Made by a program: the position numbers and the translations under genes
Shown: one piece after another, positions 7,369-15,874 of the stretch
Layout: each line of letters opens with the position of its first letter
Position numbering within the stretch: position 1 is the stretch's first letter
The notes under the pieces: model-generated
Seen by the model: the letters and a program-made list of their open reading frames with translations, nothing else
What the model was told of the DNA's origin: nothing
Databases searched by the model: none
Origin: Parvibaculum sp.
GTDB lineage: Bacteria > Pseudomonadota > Alphaproteobacteria > Parvibaculales > Parvibaculaceae
Length of the DNA: 64,000 nt
Assembly (NCBI GenBank): GCA_019635955.1
Contig: JAHBYL010000012.1
Span: forward strand, 1-64,000
Direction of reading: 5' to 3'

Positions 7369-8001
7369 ATGGCCTTCCACGACATCAGGTTTCCGCTCGA
7401 GATCGCGCTCGGTGCGAGCGGCGGGCCGGAGCGGCGCACGGAAATCGTCACCCTCGGCTCCGGCCGCGAGGAGCGCAACAGCCCCTGGGCGCTCTCGCGG
7501 CGGCGTTACAATGCGGGCTTCGGCCTGAAGCGGCTCGACGACATTCACGCGCTCATCGCCTTCTTCGAGGCGCGTCACGGTCGTTTGCACGGCTTTCGCT
7601 GGCGGGACCGCGCCGACTGGAAAAGCGCCGCGCCGTCGGCCGCCGTCTCCGCCCTCGATCAGGCGCTCGGGCAGGGCGATGGCGAGCGCATATCGTTCCA
7701 GCTCGTGAAGACCTATGCGTCGGGCGGCGCAAGCTACACCCGCGAGATCGCCAAGCCCGTTGCGGGCAGCATCCGCGTCGCGATGGCAGGCGCGCCGTTG
7801 GAAGGGGGCGTCGATTACACCGCCGATCCCGCAACCGGCCTCGTCACTTTCACGTCGCCGCCTGCGCCCGGCGCGGCGGTCACCGCCGGTTTTGAATTCG
7901 ACGTCCCCGTCCGCTTCGACACCGACTTCCTCGACATCAACCTCGCCGCCTTCGAAGCCGGCAGCGTTCCGGACATTCCGGTCATCGAGATCAGGTTATG
8001 A
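7369..8001 (+). CDS. Distal tail protein (DUF2460), GTA gp12-like
   Basis: This 210-residue protein begins MAFHDIRFPLEIALGASGGPERRTEIVTLGSGREERN, the standard DUF2460/TIGR02217 opening, followed by RYNAGFGLKRLDDIHALIAFFEARHG, FRWRDRADWKS, and a C-terminal FDTDFLDINLAAFEAGSVPDIPVIEIRL. Family members form the ring joining tail tube to baseplate hub. The gene is 16 bp behind the tape measure. Its stop is five bases from the stop of a convergent cargo gene, so the usual tight junction with the hub gene is broken here. Confidence 0.92.
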   Translation: MAFHDIRFPLEIALGASGGPERRTEIVTLGSGREERNSPWALSRRRYNAGFGLKRLDDIHALIAFFEARHGRLHGFRWRDRADWKSAAPSAAVSALDQALGQGDGERISFQLVKTYASGGASYTREIAKPVAGSIRVAMAGAPLEGGVDYTADPATGLVTFTSPPAPGAAVTAGFEFDVPVRFDTDFLDINLAAFEAGSVPDIPVIEIRL

Positions 8002-8006
8002 GCGGT

Positions 8007-9488
8007 CTAGAAGAACTCCGGAAAATCGGCGGAAAGCCGCTTCTCGATCGAATCGACCCGTGCGAGTGGGTCGCTCTCGGCCTGATTTCGCCCGGGCAAC
8101 GCCCTGCCGAGGTCGTAGAAGAGCCATGCCGTCGGAATTTCAAAGGAGTAGGTAAAGTGATCGCCGATATCCTTATAGAAGCTGCCGACATAGGGATTGC
8201 CCAGTATGGCGTCGCGATGAAGGCGGCGTGCGTCTTCGGGCCTTGTGCCTTGCGCGTTAAGTCCGTTCGCAATGAACGCGCCGACCAGATATCCGTTTGA
8301 AAGCAAACTCGTGTCGATGCTCTCCCGCTCTCTTGTTGCGGCTGCAGGGTCGGACTGTTCGATACGGAACGAGTGAAGCAGCGCGCGGCCGTTTGGATCG
8401 CGTTCTGCCGCCTGAACGATCTTCCCGAATGGGTGGCAAGCGGTTTCGCTGGAGGGACAAGTAGAAAGATTATCCCCGTACTGCAGCGAAAGCTCCAGCG
8501 CAAGGGCCAGCGCCTGAAAGGATTGTCCAGCGCGCATGGCATTGTCGATAGCCGATTTGTAATTGGAAACGCTTTGCGGTCCGGAACCATGGCGCCCAGC
8601 TACGGCGTCGAGCATCACGGGCATCAACTCGCGCAGGATTTTTGCTCCGGGTCTTTCGAGCGGCGCGACGGCACGATCGGGTCTGATATCGGCTTTGAAA
8701 TCGGCTGGAAGGGGATAGCTGGGTGTCACCGGGCCTGCGGAGATCAGGACAAGAGTTGTGTATTTGAAACCCCCGCTGTTCTTGGCGCGAACATAAGCGA
8801 TTTCCTGCGGGACGGTGCCGCCCGACGTCATGGCATCGAGAATGGCCGGATGAACCGAGGTAACCTCCCGCATCCCCTGGACGAACCGCTTCCGCAGGGC
8901 AACTGGAACCTGTGTCGTCGAGAGGGTGAAGGAGGAGACCTCCGAACCGCCATAGCTGAACCGGACAATGTCCCCATCGTCGCGCCTTGACGCAATCGCA
9001 TCCGGCGCCGTGCGATCGGGGACCCGGAGTTCCACGGCTGCCCAGAAGGGATTCACCGACGAAGGAGGATCGTTGACGTTCATGGACTCAAGCGTGCGAC
9101 GCAGGTGTTGGCGATTTTGCATTTCGTAGGCGCGAAATGCGATTTCCCCATACAGCGAGTAATTTTCGAAGCTGCGCTTGCTCCGGTCGATGCGAATGCT
9201 TCGTCTTAGCTTGAAATCGATAAGACGAAAATGCGCTTCTCTCGCGGTTTCGATGAAGTCTTCAGCGAGGGTCAGCGTCACCTGTTCCTTGCTGCCGCCA
9301 TCTGTGACGCTTTCATAGACAATACGAAACCCGGTTGGGCTGATCGGGCCGTGCGCTTCGCGAAGTTCGGTTGCCGTGCGCTGCGGTCCGACAACGCTCG
9401 GCTGACTGGCGAAGGTGCTGCCTGCCGCCCCGGTCAACGCGCTCATCATTGTCGAGGCAATCAGAATGACCCTGGCTGTGCTTTTCAT
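8007..9488 (-). CDS. Large exported protein of unknown function (cargo gene E)
   Basis: This 493-residue product starts at ATG 9488, preceded by GGGAGGCAAT. It has a signal peptide (MKSTARVILIASTMMSALTGAAGSTFA). The mature protein is mixed alpha/beta and I do not recognise it. An N-terminal ~250 residues carries strands such as FRIVYESVTDGGSKEQVTLT and FKYTTLVLISAG. The C-terminal ~200 residues is helical with four cysteines, of which CPSSETAC is a tight pair. Lower-GC codon choice than in the flanking GTA genes is visible by eye. It is antisense to the cluster, between distal tail and hub genes, with its own upstream region (9489-9592). Like the other four inserted genes, it encodes an exported product. 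Confidence 0.75.
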   Translation of the reverse strand: MKSTARVILIASTMMSALTGAAGSTFASQPSVVGPQRTATELREAHGPISPTGFRIVYESVTDGGSKEQVTLTLAEDFIETAREAHFRLIDFKLRRSIRIDRSKRSFENYSLYGEIAFRAYEMQNRQHLRRTLESMNVNDPPSSVNPFWAAVELRVPDRTAPDAIASRRDDGDIVRFSYGGSEVSSFTLSTTQVPVALRKRFVQGMREVTSVHPAILDAMTSGGTVPQEIAYVRAKNSGGFKYTTLVLISAGPVTPSYPLPADFKADIRPDRAVAPLERPGAKILRELMPVMLDAVAGRHGSGPQSVSNYKSAIDNAMRAGQSFQALALALELSLQYGDNLSTCPSSETACHPFGKIVQAAERDPNGRALLHSFRIEQSDPAAATRERESIDTSLLSNGYLVGAFIANGLNAQGTRPEDARRLHRDAILGNPYVGSFYKDIGDHFTYSFEIPTAWLFYDLGRALPGRNQAESDPLARVDSIEKRLSADFPEFF

Positions 9489-9592
9489 ATTGCCTCCCGA
9501 AAGACTGGCGCTGTGGCTTGAGAGCCGGACGCTGACCCTTGTGCTCTTGTCCATGACCTATTGATCGTAGACGGATAAACAGGAATTTTCGA

Positions 9593-10435
9593 ATGAAAAC
9601 CATCTCCCCCGGCCTCGCGGCGCATCTTGCTGCGGGCGTGACCACACTTGCCTGGTGCTGGAATCTCACGCGCCGCGACGGCGTGGTGCTCGGCTTTACG
9701 GAGCATGACCGCGATCTCGCCTTCGGCGGCGTTATCTATGAGGCCGCCGCGGGCTTCACGGCGTCCGCCATCGAAAGCACGAACGGCCTCAACCCCGGCA
9801 ATCTCGATGTCGCGGGCGCGCTTACCTCCGCGCATCTCGACGAAGGCGATCTCGCCGCCGGTCTCTATGACGATGCCGAATTCGAGATCTGGCGCGTCAA
9901 CTGGCAGGACGTGGACGAGCGCCTCCTGATGCGCAAAGGGAATCTCGGCGAGGTCTCGCGCGCGGGCGCCGCCTTCACGGCGGAACTCCGCGGCCTCGCG
10001 CATAGGCTGAACCAGCCCGTCGGCCGCCTCTATCAATATGGCTGCGACGCCGATTTCTGCGATGCGCGCTGCGGCCTCGCGGCGGCGGACTGGACGGCGG
10101 AGGCGGTGGTCGCAAGTGCGAGCGCCGACAGGGAAGTTATCGCGATGGAACTCGCTGCCTTCCCCGCCGGTCATTTCACGCGCGGCAGGCTCCGCTTCAC
10201 GAGCGGCGCGAATGAAGGCGCGGCGATGGAGGTGAAAGCGCATGGCGCGGGCGGCCGCATCGAGCTTTGGCGCGCCGCCGCACGGCCGGTCCTCGCCGGA
10301 GACACATTCGAGGTGACGGCCGGTTGCGACAAGCAGTTCGCTACCTGCCGTGACCGCTTTGCCAATGCCGCGAACTTCCGCGGCTTCCCGCATATGCCGG
10401 GCAATGATTTCGTGATCGCGACGGCGGGTAACTGA
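9593..10435 (+). CDS. Baseplate hub protein (DUF2163), GTA gp13-like
   Basis: This 280-residue protein has the DUF2163 hallmarks GLAAHLAAGVTTLAWCWNLTRRDG near the N-terminus, a LGFTEHDRDLAFGG strand block, and the C-terminal CRDRFANAANFRGFPHMPG. Cysteines cluster at 151, 156, 160, 245 and 252 (YGCDADFCDARC and GCDKQFATC). In GTA hub proteins such a cluster has been reported to hold an iron-sulfur centre; a metal site here is inferred from spacing. The stop is one base before the ATG of the peptidase gene. The hub links distal tail to the peptidase and megatron. Confidence 0.9.
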   Translation: MKTISPGLAAHLAAGVTTLAWCWNLTRRDGVVLGFTEHDRDLAFGGVIYEAAAGFTASAIESTNGLNPGNLDVAGALTSAHLDEGDLAAGLYDDAEFEIWRVNWQDVDERLLMRKGNLGEVSRAGAAFTAELRGLAHRLNQPVGRLYQYGCDADFCDARCGLAAADWTAEAVVASASADREVIAMELAAFPAGHFTRGRLRFTSGANEGAAMEVKAHGAGGRIELWRAAARPVLAGDTFEVTAGCDKQFATCRDRFANAANFRGFPHMPGNDFVIATAGN

Positions 10436-10436
10436 C

Positions 10437-10874
10437 ATGACGGCGAGAGATGACATCGTCGCCGCCGCGCGCGGCTGGATCGGCACGCCCTATCGCCATC
10501 AGGCAAGCGTGAAGGGCGTGGGCGCCGATTGCCTCGGCCTCTTGCGCGGCGTCTGGCGCGAAACCATGGGGCCGGAGCCGGAAGCCCCGCCCGCTTATGC
10601 GCCGGACTGGGCGGAAGCCCCCGGCACGGCCGAGGCCATGGCGGAAGCCGCACGCCGCCACATGGTGGAAATTGCGGCCACTGAAGCGCGCGCGGGCGAT
10701 GTGCTGCTCTTCCGCATGCGCCGTCACGGTCCCGCCAAACATGCCGCCATCGTCAGCGGCGTCGATCGCATGATCCATGCCTGGTCGGGCCATGCCGTCG
10801 TCGAAACCCATATCGGCCGCTGGTGGCGCGCCCGCGCCGCCTTCGCTTTCCGCTTTCCGCATATCGAGGACTAG
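10437..10874 (+). CDS. NlpC/P60 family cell-wall peptidase, GTA gp14-like
   Basis: This 145-residue protein has an NlpC/P60 fold. The nucleophile Cys32 lies in GADCLGLLRGVW, a His at 102 is in KHAAIV, and a further His at 114 is in RMIHAW, giving a plausible Cys-His catalytic set. These enzymes cut peptide cross-bridges of peptidoglycan, and in the GTA tail the peptidase helps the particle cross the recipient wall. It sits one base after the hub stop and three bases before the megatron gene, as in known GTAs. Confidence 0.92.
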   Translation: MTARDDIVAAARGWIGTPYRHQASVKGVGADCLGLLRGVWRETMGPEPEAPPAYAPDWAEAPGTAEAMAEAARRHMVEIAATEARAGDVLLFRMRRHGPAKHAAIVSGVDRMIHAWSGHAVVETHIGRWWRARAAFAFRFPHIED

Positions 10875-10877
10875 AAA

Positions 10878-13800
10878 ATGGCGACACTCGTTCTTTCGAG
10901 CGCGGGCTCCGCGCTTGGCAGCGCGTTGCTGCCTTCCGGCCTGAGCTTTTTCGGCGCGACGATTTCCGGCGCCGCGCTCGGCAGTGCGCTCGGCTCCCTC
11001 GCGGGCTCGATGGTCGATGCCCGTCTCTTCGGCAGCTCGTCGCATGTCGAAGGCCCGCGTCTCGGCGACCTCCATGTCATGGCGTCGAGTGAAGGCGCGC
11101 CGATCCCGAAGCTTTACGGGCGTGCGCGCCTCGGCGGGCAGGTCGTCTGGGCGACGGACTACAAGGAACATCGCCACACGCGTTCGGCTGGCGGCGGCAA
11201 GGGTGGCGGCTCGTCGGCAAGCGTCACCGAATACAGCTACTCCGTTTCCTTCGCCGTGGCGCTCTGCGAAGGCGAGGTCGCGCGCATCGGCCGCGTCTGG
11301 GCCGACGGCAAGCCGCTCTCGCTGGCGAATGTCACCTGGCGGCTGCACCGCGGCGGCGAAGACCAGATGCCCGATCCGCTGATCGAAACAATCATGGGCG
11401 TCGCCCCTGCCTATCGCGGCACGGCCTGTATCGTCTTCGAGGACTTCGATGTCGCGCCCTTCGGCAACCGCATTCCGCAACTGAGCTTCGAGGTCTTCCG
11501 CACGCTGGATGGCGTGGAAAGTCTCGTGCGCGCCGTTACGGTGATCCCCGGCGCCGGAGAATTCGTCTACGACACGGAACCGCGCCGCGAAATCCTGAGC
11601 GAAGTCTCGAGCCGTCCGCTCAACATGCATATGGCCTCGGGCGTCGCTGACTTCACCGCCGCGCTGGACGAGCTTCAGGCCGCGCTCCCCAGTGTCGGCG
11701 CGGCGCTCCTCGTCGCGTCCTGGTTCGGCGACGATCTGCGCTGCGGCTCCTGCACCATCCGCCCCAAGGTCGAGACGCGCCACAAGATCACCTGGCCGGA
11801 GCCGTGGAGCGTCGCCGGGCTCCCCCGCCATGCCGCCGCCGAAGTGAGCCGCATCGACGGCCGCCCCGCCTATGGCGGCACGCCCTCCGACGCGAGCCTC
11901 CGCCGCGCGCTCGCCGATATGAAGGCGCGCGGGCTCGCCACCGTCTTCTATCCCTTCGTGATGATGGACATTCCACCGGATGCGGAGCTGCCCGATCCCT
12001 CGGGCGAGGGCGCGCAAGGCGCTTATCCCTGGCGCGGCCGCATCGCGCCCGCAGGCGACACGGCGGCGGATGTCGCCGCCTTCTTCGGCAGCGCCGCGCC
12101 CGGTGCGAGCGAATGGTCATACCGCCGCATGGTGCTGCACTACGCGCAGCTCTGCGCGTCGGCTGGCGGTGTCGATGCCTTCATCATTGGCTCGGAACTG
12201 CGCGGGCTGACGCAGGCGCGCGATGGTTCCGGCAACTATCCCGCCGTCGCTGCATTGATGCAGCTTGCGGCGGATGTCCGCGTGATCCTCGGAGCCGATA
12301 CGAAAATTTCCTATGCCGCCGACTGGTCGGAATATCGCGGCCATGACAGGGGCGAGGGCCGCTTCGCCTTCCATCTCGATCCGCTCTCGGCCGATGCGAA
12401 TATCGACTTCATCGGCATCGATATGTACGCCCCGCTCACCGACTGGCGCGACGGCGATAACCATCTCGATGCGCAGGACTGGGCCTCGATCTACGACCTC
12501 GGCTATCTCCGCTCGCGCATCGCGGGCGGCGAGGATTATGACTGGCATTATGCAAGCGACGATGACCGCGCCTTGCAAATCCGCACGCCGATTACCGATG
12601 GCGCCTATGGCAAGCCCTGGCTCTGGCGCGCGAAAGACCTGAAGAACTGGTGGTCGAACGCGCATCATGATCGCGACGATGGCACGGAAGCGGATGCGCC
12701 GACGGCCTGGGTGCCGCAATCGAAGCCGATCTGGTTCACCGAACTCGGCTGTCCCGCGATCGACAAGGGCACGAACGAGCCCAATCGCTTCGTCGATCCG
12801 AAATCGGCGGAAAGCGCCGTGCCGCATTTCTCGCGCGGCACACGGGACGATTTCATCCAGCGCCGCTTCATCGAGGCGCAGGTGAGCTACTGGTCGCCCG
12901 CCCATGCCGACCACGTTGTGGGCACAAACCCGGCCTCCGATATCTATGGCGGGCCGATGGTCGATCCCGCGCGCATGTTCTTCTGGACATGGGACGCGCG
13001 GCCTTTCCCGGCCTTCCCGGAGCGGAGCGATGTCTGGGCGGATGCGGCGAACTGGCGGCTCGGCCATTGGCTGAACGGCCGCATGGGCGCAGCGCCGCTC
13101 GCCGCGCTCACGGCTGCGATCATGCGCGAGGCAGGCTTTGACGATTTCGATGCCGACGGCCTCCACGGCGTGATCGACGGCTTCGTGATCGACCGCATCA
13201 TGTCGCCCCGCGCCGCCATCGAGCCTTTGATGCTCATGGGCTTCTTCGATGCGGCGGAAACGGAAGGCCGCATCCTCTTCCGCCATCTCGATGAGGGCGC
13301 AACCACGGCGCTCACGCCGGACATGCTCGCGGTCGGCGACGACAGCGCCGCCCCCGGCTGGAAGCTCACCCGCGCGCAGGAGACGGAACTCCCCGCCGCG
13401 CTGAAGCTCACCTATATCGCTGGCGGCATGGAATACCGTCAGGCAGCGGTGGAGGCGCGCCGTCTCGCAGGCGGCAGTCAGCGGGTCGTGACGGCGGCGC
13501 TGCCCATGGTGCTGACACAGATGGATGCCCAGCGCATCGCCGACCTCTGGCTGCAAAAGACATGGGAGGAGCGCGAGCGGGGCGACTTCGCGCTGCCGCC
13601 AAGTCTCCTCGCGCTCGATCCGGGCGACACCGTCTCGCTTGATCTCGGCCACCGCAGCGCGCGCTACCGCCTCACAGGCATTGCCGATGCAGGCGCGCGG
13701 GAAGCATCTGGCGTCTCGGGCATGCCGGGCCTCTTCGCGCCTTCCGATGCGCCGCCGCGCGACGCCGTGCCCGCCGCGCCGCGCGACTATGGCCTGCCGC

Positions 13801-14732
13801 TTGCGGTCTTCATGGATCTGCCGCTCATCACCGGCCATGAAACACCGCATGCGCCGCGCATCGCCGTCGCCGCCGATCCTTGGCCGGGCGGCGTTGCGGT
13901 CTGGCGCGACAGCGGCGCGGGCGTGGCGCTCGATCGCGTGGTGACGGCGGCGGCTACGCTCGGCCGCACGGTGTCTACGCTGCCGCCGGGCCCCGCCTCG
14001 CGCTGGGACGAGGCGAACGAACTCACGGTTGCGCTCGCAAGCGGCGCTCTGTCGAGCGCGTCCGAAGGCGCGGTGCTCGGCGGCGCGAATGCCGCCGCGC
14101 TCGAAGCGCCGGATGGCACGTGGGAGGTGATCCAGTTCCGCGAGGCCGAACTCGTCGCGCCCGCGACATACATGCTGCGCGGCCTGCTGCGCGGTCAGGC
14201 GGGCACGGAACGCGCCATGCGCGCCCCGCTCGAAGCGGGCGCACGCTTCGTCCTGCTTGACGATGCCGTGAGCGAACTCGGCCTTCTCGATGCCGAACGT
14301 GGCCTTGCCCGCCAATGGCTCTATGGCCCCGCGCCGCTGCCTTACGACGACCCGTCCTATGCGAGCGTCACCCGTGCCTTCGATGGCGTCGGCCTTCGCC
14401 CGCTGTCGCCCGTGCATCTTCGCGCCCGGCGCGTCGAGGACGGCACGATCCGTCTTTCATGGGTGAGGCGCACACGCTTGGGCGGCGACAGCTGGCAGGG
14501 GCTCGATGTGCCGCTCGGCGAGGAGCTGGAAGCATATGAAATCGAAATCCGCGATGGCGATGCCGTGAAGCGCATCCTCGCCACCAGCGAACCGCAGGCC
14601 ACCTACAGCGCCGCTGAGCAGAGCGCCGATTTCGGCCATACGGATTTCGAAAGTCTCGACGTCACCATCTATCAACTGAGCCGCGCCTTTGGCCGCGGCA
14701 GCGGAAGGAGCGCGCATCTTCATGTCGAATAG
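10878..14732 (+). CDS. Baseplate megatron with TIM-barrel glycosidase domain, GTA gp15-like
   Basis: This 1284-residue protein is about the usual size for the multidomain megatron. The N-terminus is small-residue rich (GSALGSALLPSGLSFFGATI). It is followed by a VEGPRLGDLHVMASSEGAPIPKLYGRARLGGQV block that starts most members. A TIM-barrel-like glycoside hydrolase region lies around residues 330-700 and contains IGSEL (Glu440) and WFTELGCPAID (Glu622) as candidate acid/base residues. The rest holds tail-tip and fibronectin-like segments. The family forms the tip complex that contacts and penetrates the recipient envelope. It overlaps the DUF2793 gene by 11 bp. Confidence 0.92.
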   Translation: MATLVLSSAGSALGSALLPSGLSFFGATISGAALGSALGSLAGSMVDARLFGSSSHVEGPRLGDLHVMASSEGAPIPKLYGRARLGGQVVWATDYKEHRHTRSAGGGKGGGSSASVTEYSYSVSFAVALCEGEVARIGRVWADGKPLSLANVTWRLHRGGEDQMPDPLIETIMGVAPAYRGTACIVFEDFDVAPFGNRIPQLSFEVFRTLDGVESLVRAVTVIPGAGEFVYDTEPRREILSEVSSRPLNMHMASGVADFTAALDELQAALPSVGAALLVASWFGDDLRCGSCTIRPKVETRHKITWPEPWSVAGLPRHAAAEVSRIDGRPAYGGTPSDASLRRALADMKARGLATVFYPFVMMDIPPDAELPDPSGEGAQGAYPWRGRIAPAGDTAADVAAFFGSAAPGASEWSYRRMVLHYAQLCASAGGVDAFIIGSELRGLTQARDGSGNYPAVAALMQLAADVRVILGADTKISYAADWSEYRGHDRGEGRFAFHLDPLSADANIDFIGIDMYAPLTDWRDGDNHLDAQDWASIYDLGYLRSRIAGGEDYDWHYASDDDRALQIRTPITDGAYGKPWLWRAKDLKNWWSNAHHDRDDGTEADAPTAWVPQSKPIWFTELGCPAIDKGTNEPNRFVDPKSAESAVPHFSRGTRDDFIQRRFIEAQVSYWSPAHADHVVGTNPASDIYGGPMVDPARMFFWTWDARPFPAFPERSDVWADAANWRLGHWLNGRMGAAPLAALTAAIMREAGFDDFDADGLHGVIDGFVIDRIMSPRAAIEPLMLMGFFDAAETEGRILFRHLDEGATTALTPDMLAVGDDSAAPGWKLTRAQETELPAALKLTYIAGGMEYRQAAVEARRLAGGSQRVVTAALPMVLTQMDAQRIADLWLQKTWEERERGDFALPPSLLALDPGDTVSLDLGHRSARYRLTGIADAGAREASGVSGMPGLFAPSDAPPRDAVPAAPRDYGLPLAVFMDLPLITGHETPHAPRIAVAADPWPGGVAVWRDSGAGVALDRVVTAAATLGRTVSTLPPGPASRWDEANELTVALASGALSSASEGAVLGGANAAALEAPDGTWEVIQFREAELVAPATYMLRGLLRGQAGTERAMRAPLEAGARFVLLDDAVSELGLLDAERGLARQWLYGPAPLPYDDPSYASVTRAFDGVGLRPLSPVHLRARRVEDGTIRLSWVRRTRLGGDSWQGLDVPLGEELEAYEIEIRDGDAVKRILATSEPQATYSAAEQSADFGHTDFESLDVTIYQLSRAFGRGSGRSAHLHVE

Positions 14733-15435
14733 TTTTCATCTCGGACTTCCCTTCCTCGAAGCCGCACAGGCGCAGAAGCATGTAACGGTGAACGAGGCGC
14801 TCCGCCGCCTCGATGCGCTGCTGCATCTCTCCATCGCCGCGCGCGATCTCGCCGCCCCGCCCGAAGAGGCGGAAGAAGGCGCGCGCTATATCGTCGGTGC
14901 GGAAGCGGAGGGCGCATGGGCAGGCCATGAAGGCAAGCTCGCCGCGCTGATCGACGGCGCCTGGACCTTCTTCGCACCCCGCGCCGGCTGGCAGGCTTTC
15001 GATGAAGCGGCCGGCGTCATGCTCGTCCATGACGGCGCGGGCTGGTCCCCGGCGGGCGGCAGCGGTCCTACCGGCGCAAGCGGTGCCGCCACCGCGCTCA
15101 CCTTGATCGAGGGCGAGCATGAGCTCACGGCGGGTGCGATCTCGGAAACCGCCTTCGCGATCCCCGACCGCGCCATCGTCCTGGGCGTCACCGGCCGCGT
15201 CATCGAGGCGATCGCGGGCGCCACGACATGGAGTCTCGGCGTCGCCGACGATCCCGCGCGCTATGGCAATAGCATCGGCGCCATGCTGGACGCGACAGTC
15301 ATCGGCGTCTCCGGCACGCCCTGTGCCTATTACGGCGCCACGCCGCTGCGCCTCACGGCGGCGGGCGGCGACTTCACCACCGGCCGCGTCCGCCTCGCCA
15401 TCCATTGCCTGGAACTGACCGGCCCCGAGGCCTGA
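14722..15435 (+). CDS. DUF2793 tail-fibre-like protein
   Basis: This 237-residue product begins MSNSFHLGLPFLEAAQAQKHVTVNEALRRLDAL, the classic DUF2793 signature (QAQKHVTVNEAL). The N-terminal ~100 residues ends in the GAWTFFAPRAGWQAFDEAAG block. A short Gly/Pro linker (GGSGPTGASG) follows, then a C-terminal ~125-residue domain like those in GTA fibre proteins. In R. capsulatus the counterpart is encoded at a separate locus, whereas here it follows the megatron. The C-terminal part probably makes host contact; that is inference. Alternative upstream starts are in the megatron overlap and lack support. Confidence 0.85.
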   Translation: MSNSFHLGLPFLEAAQAQKHVTVNEALRRLDALLHLSIAARDLAAPPEEAEEGARYIVGAEAEGAWAGHEGKLAALIDGAWTFFAPRAGWQAFDEAAGVMLVHDGAGWSPAGGSGPTGASGAATALTLIEGEHELTAGAISETAFAIPDRAIVLGVTGRVIEAIAGATTWSLGVADDPARYGNSIGAMLDATVIGVSGTPCAYYGATPLRLTAAGGDFTTGRVRLAIHCLELTGPEA

Positions 15436-15446
15436 AATCCTCGTTC

Positions 15447-15475
15447 TTGACAATGTTCCTAATATGTTCTCATAT
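15447..15475 (+). promoter_or_regulatory. Putative LexA-box promoter of the lysis-like genes
   Basis: TTGACA (15447-15452) is followed by GTTC-CTAATAT-GTTC (15455-15469), a perfect direct repeat matching the alphaproteobacterial SOS box GTTC-N7-GTTC, with T before each half. Any -10 element at normal spacing would fall near 15470-15475, so a bound repressor would cover the promoter core. The AT-rich patch stands out from its surroundings. The expected start of transcription is about 30 bp ahead of the ATG at 15513. LexA binding itself is inferred from the pattern. Confidence 0.55.
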
Positions 15476-15512
15476 GAAGGAATTAAATCCTATTTCATGG
15501 AGTCCGGCAGGC

Positions 15513-15863
15513 ATGAGTTTGCGTCCCGCCACCAGCCTCACTTTCAGGCGCCTGAAGCCGCTTATCCGCCTTGCCGAAGAACTGGCTCTCATCGCCGACG
15601 GCGAGACGGAGGAGGCCCGCCGCGCGCTCGCCCATGCGCTGGTCCATCGGCTCAAGGGCAGGGCGGACCTGCCCGCACGGAACGATCTTCTGGCGCTCGC
15701 CGCCATCTGCCGCGCGGCGGCCGATGCCGGTCCCGGCCCCGCCCGGGGCGCCACCCGCTTCCATCCGCATACGGAGTGCCCGGACTGGGCCCGCCGTGAG
15801 ACCCCGCTCGCCCTGATCGGCGGGCATTTCTTCTACGCCCCGTCCCCGGGGCACCAACCCTGA
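15513..15863 (+). CDS. Shortened SleB-like cell-wall hydrolase
   Basis: This 116-residue product starts at ATG 15513, chosen because it lies about 30 bp downstream of the predicted promoter and has GGAG upstream; ATG 15474 would overlap the -10 region. The C-terminal GATRFHPHTECPDWA followed by PLALIGGHFFY (79-108) matches the end of SleB/Hydrolase_2 domains (GATHYH...P.WA...IG.H.FY). The N-terminal ELALIADGETEEARRALAHALVHRL fits their first helix. About 40 residues of the usual core are missing, and the canonical GEARGE motif is reduced to DGETEE, so activity is uncertain. It may act in release lysis of the GTA. The holin-like gene follows 11 bp later. Confidence 0.5.
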   Translation: MSLRPATSLTFRRLKPLIRLAEELALIADGETEEARRALAHALVHRLKGRADLPARNDLLALAAICRAAADAGPGPARGATRFHPHTECPDWARRETPLALIGGHFFYAPSPGHQP

Positions 15864-15874
15864 AAGGACATCCC

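Noticed and set aside
2669-9488. Idea that the cargo genes are remnants of an insertion sequence or transposon
   Set aside because: No transposase, terminal inverted repeats or target duplications were seen at the borders.
10341-12017. 558-codon minus-strand frame opposite hub, peptidase and megatron genes
   Set aside because: It is a shadow; three coupled GTA genes on the plus strand account for the region.
12117-14417. Long minus-strand open frame of 766 codons opposite the megatron gene
   Set aside because: It is a frame shadow in GC-rich DNA. The translation is low in hydrophobic residues and rich in Arg, His and Gly, with no recognisable motif, while the plus strand is a complete megatron.
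15405-15512. Longer start for the SleB-like gene at 15405 or 15474
   Set aside because: 15405 overlaps the DUF2793 gene and has no ribosome site, and 15474 overlaps the predicted -10 region; the downstream ATG fits the promoter distance better.
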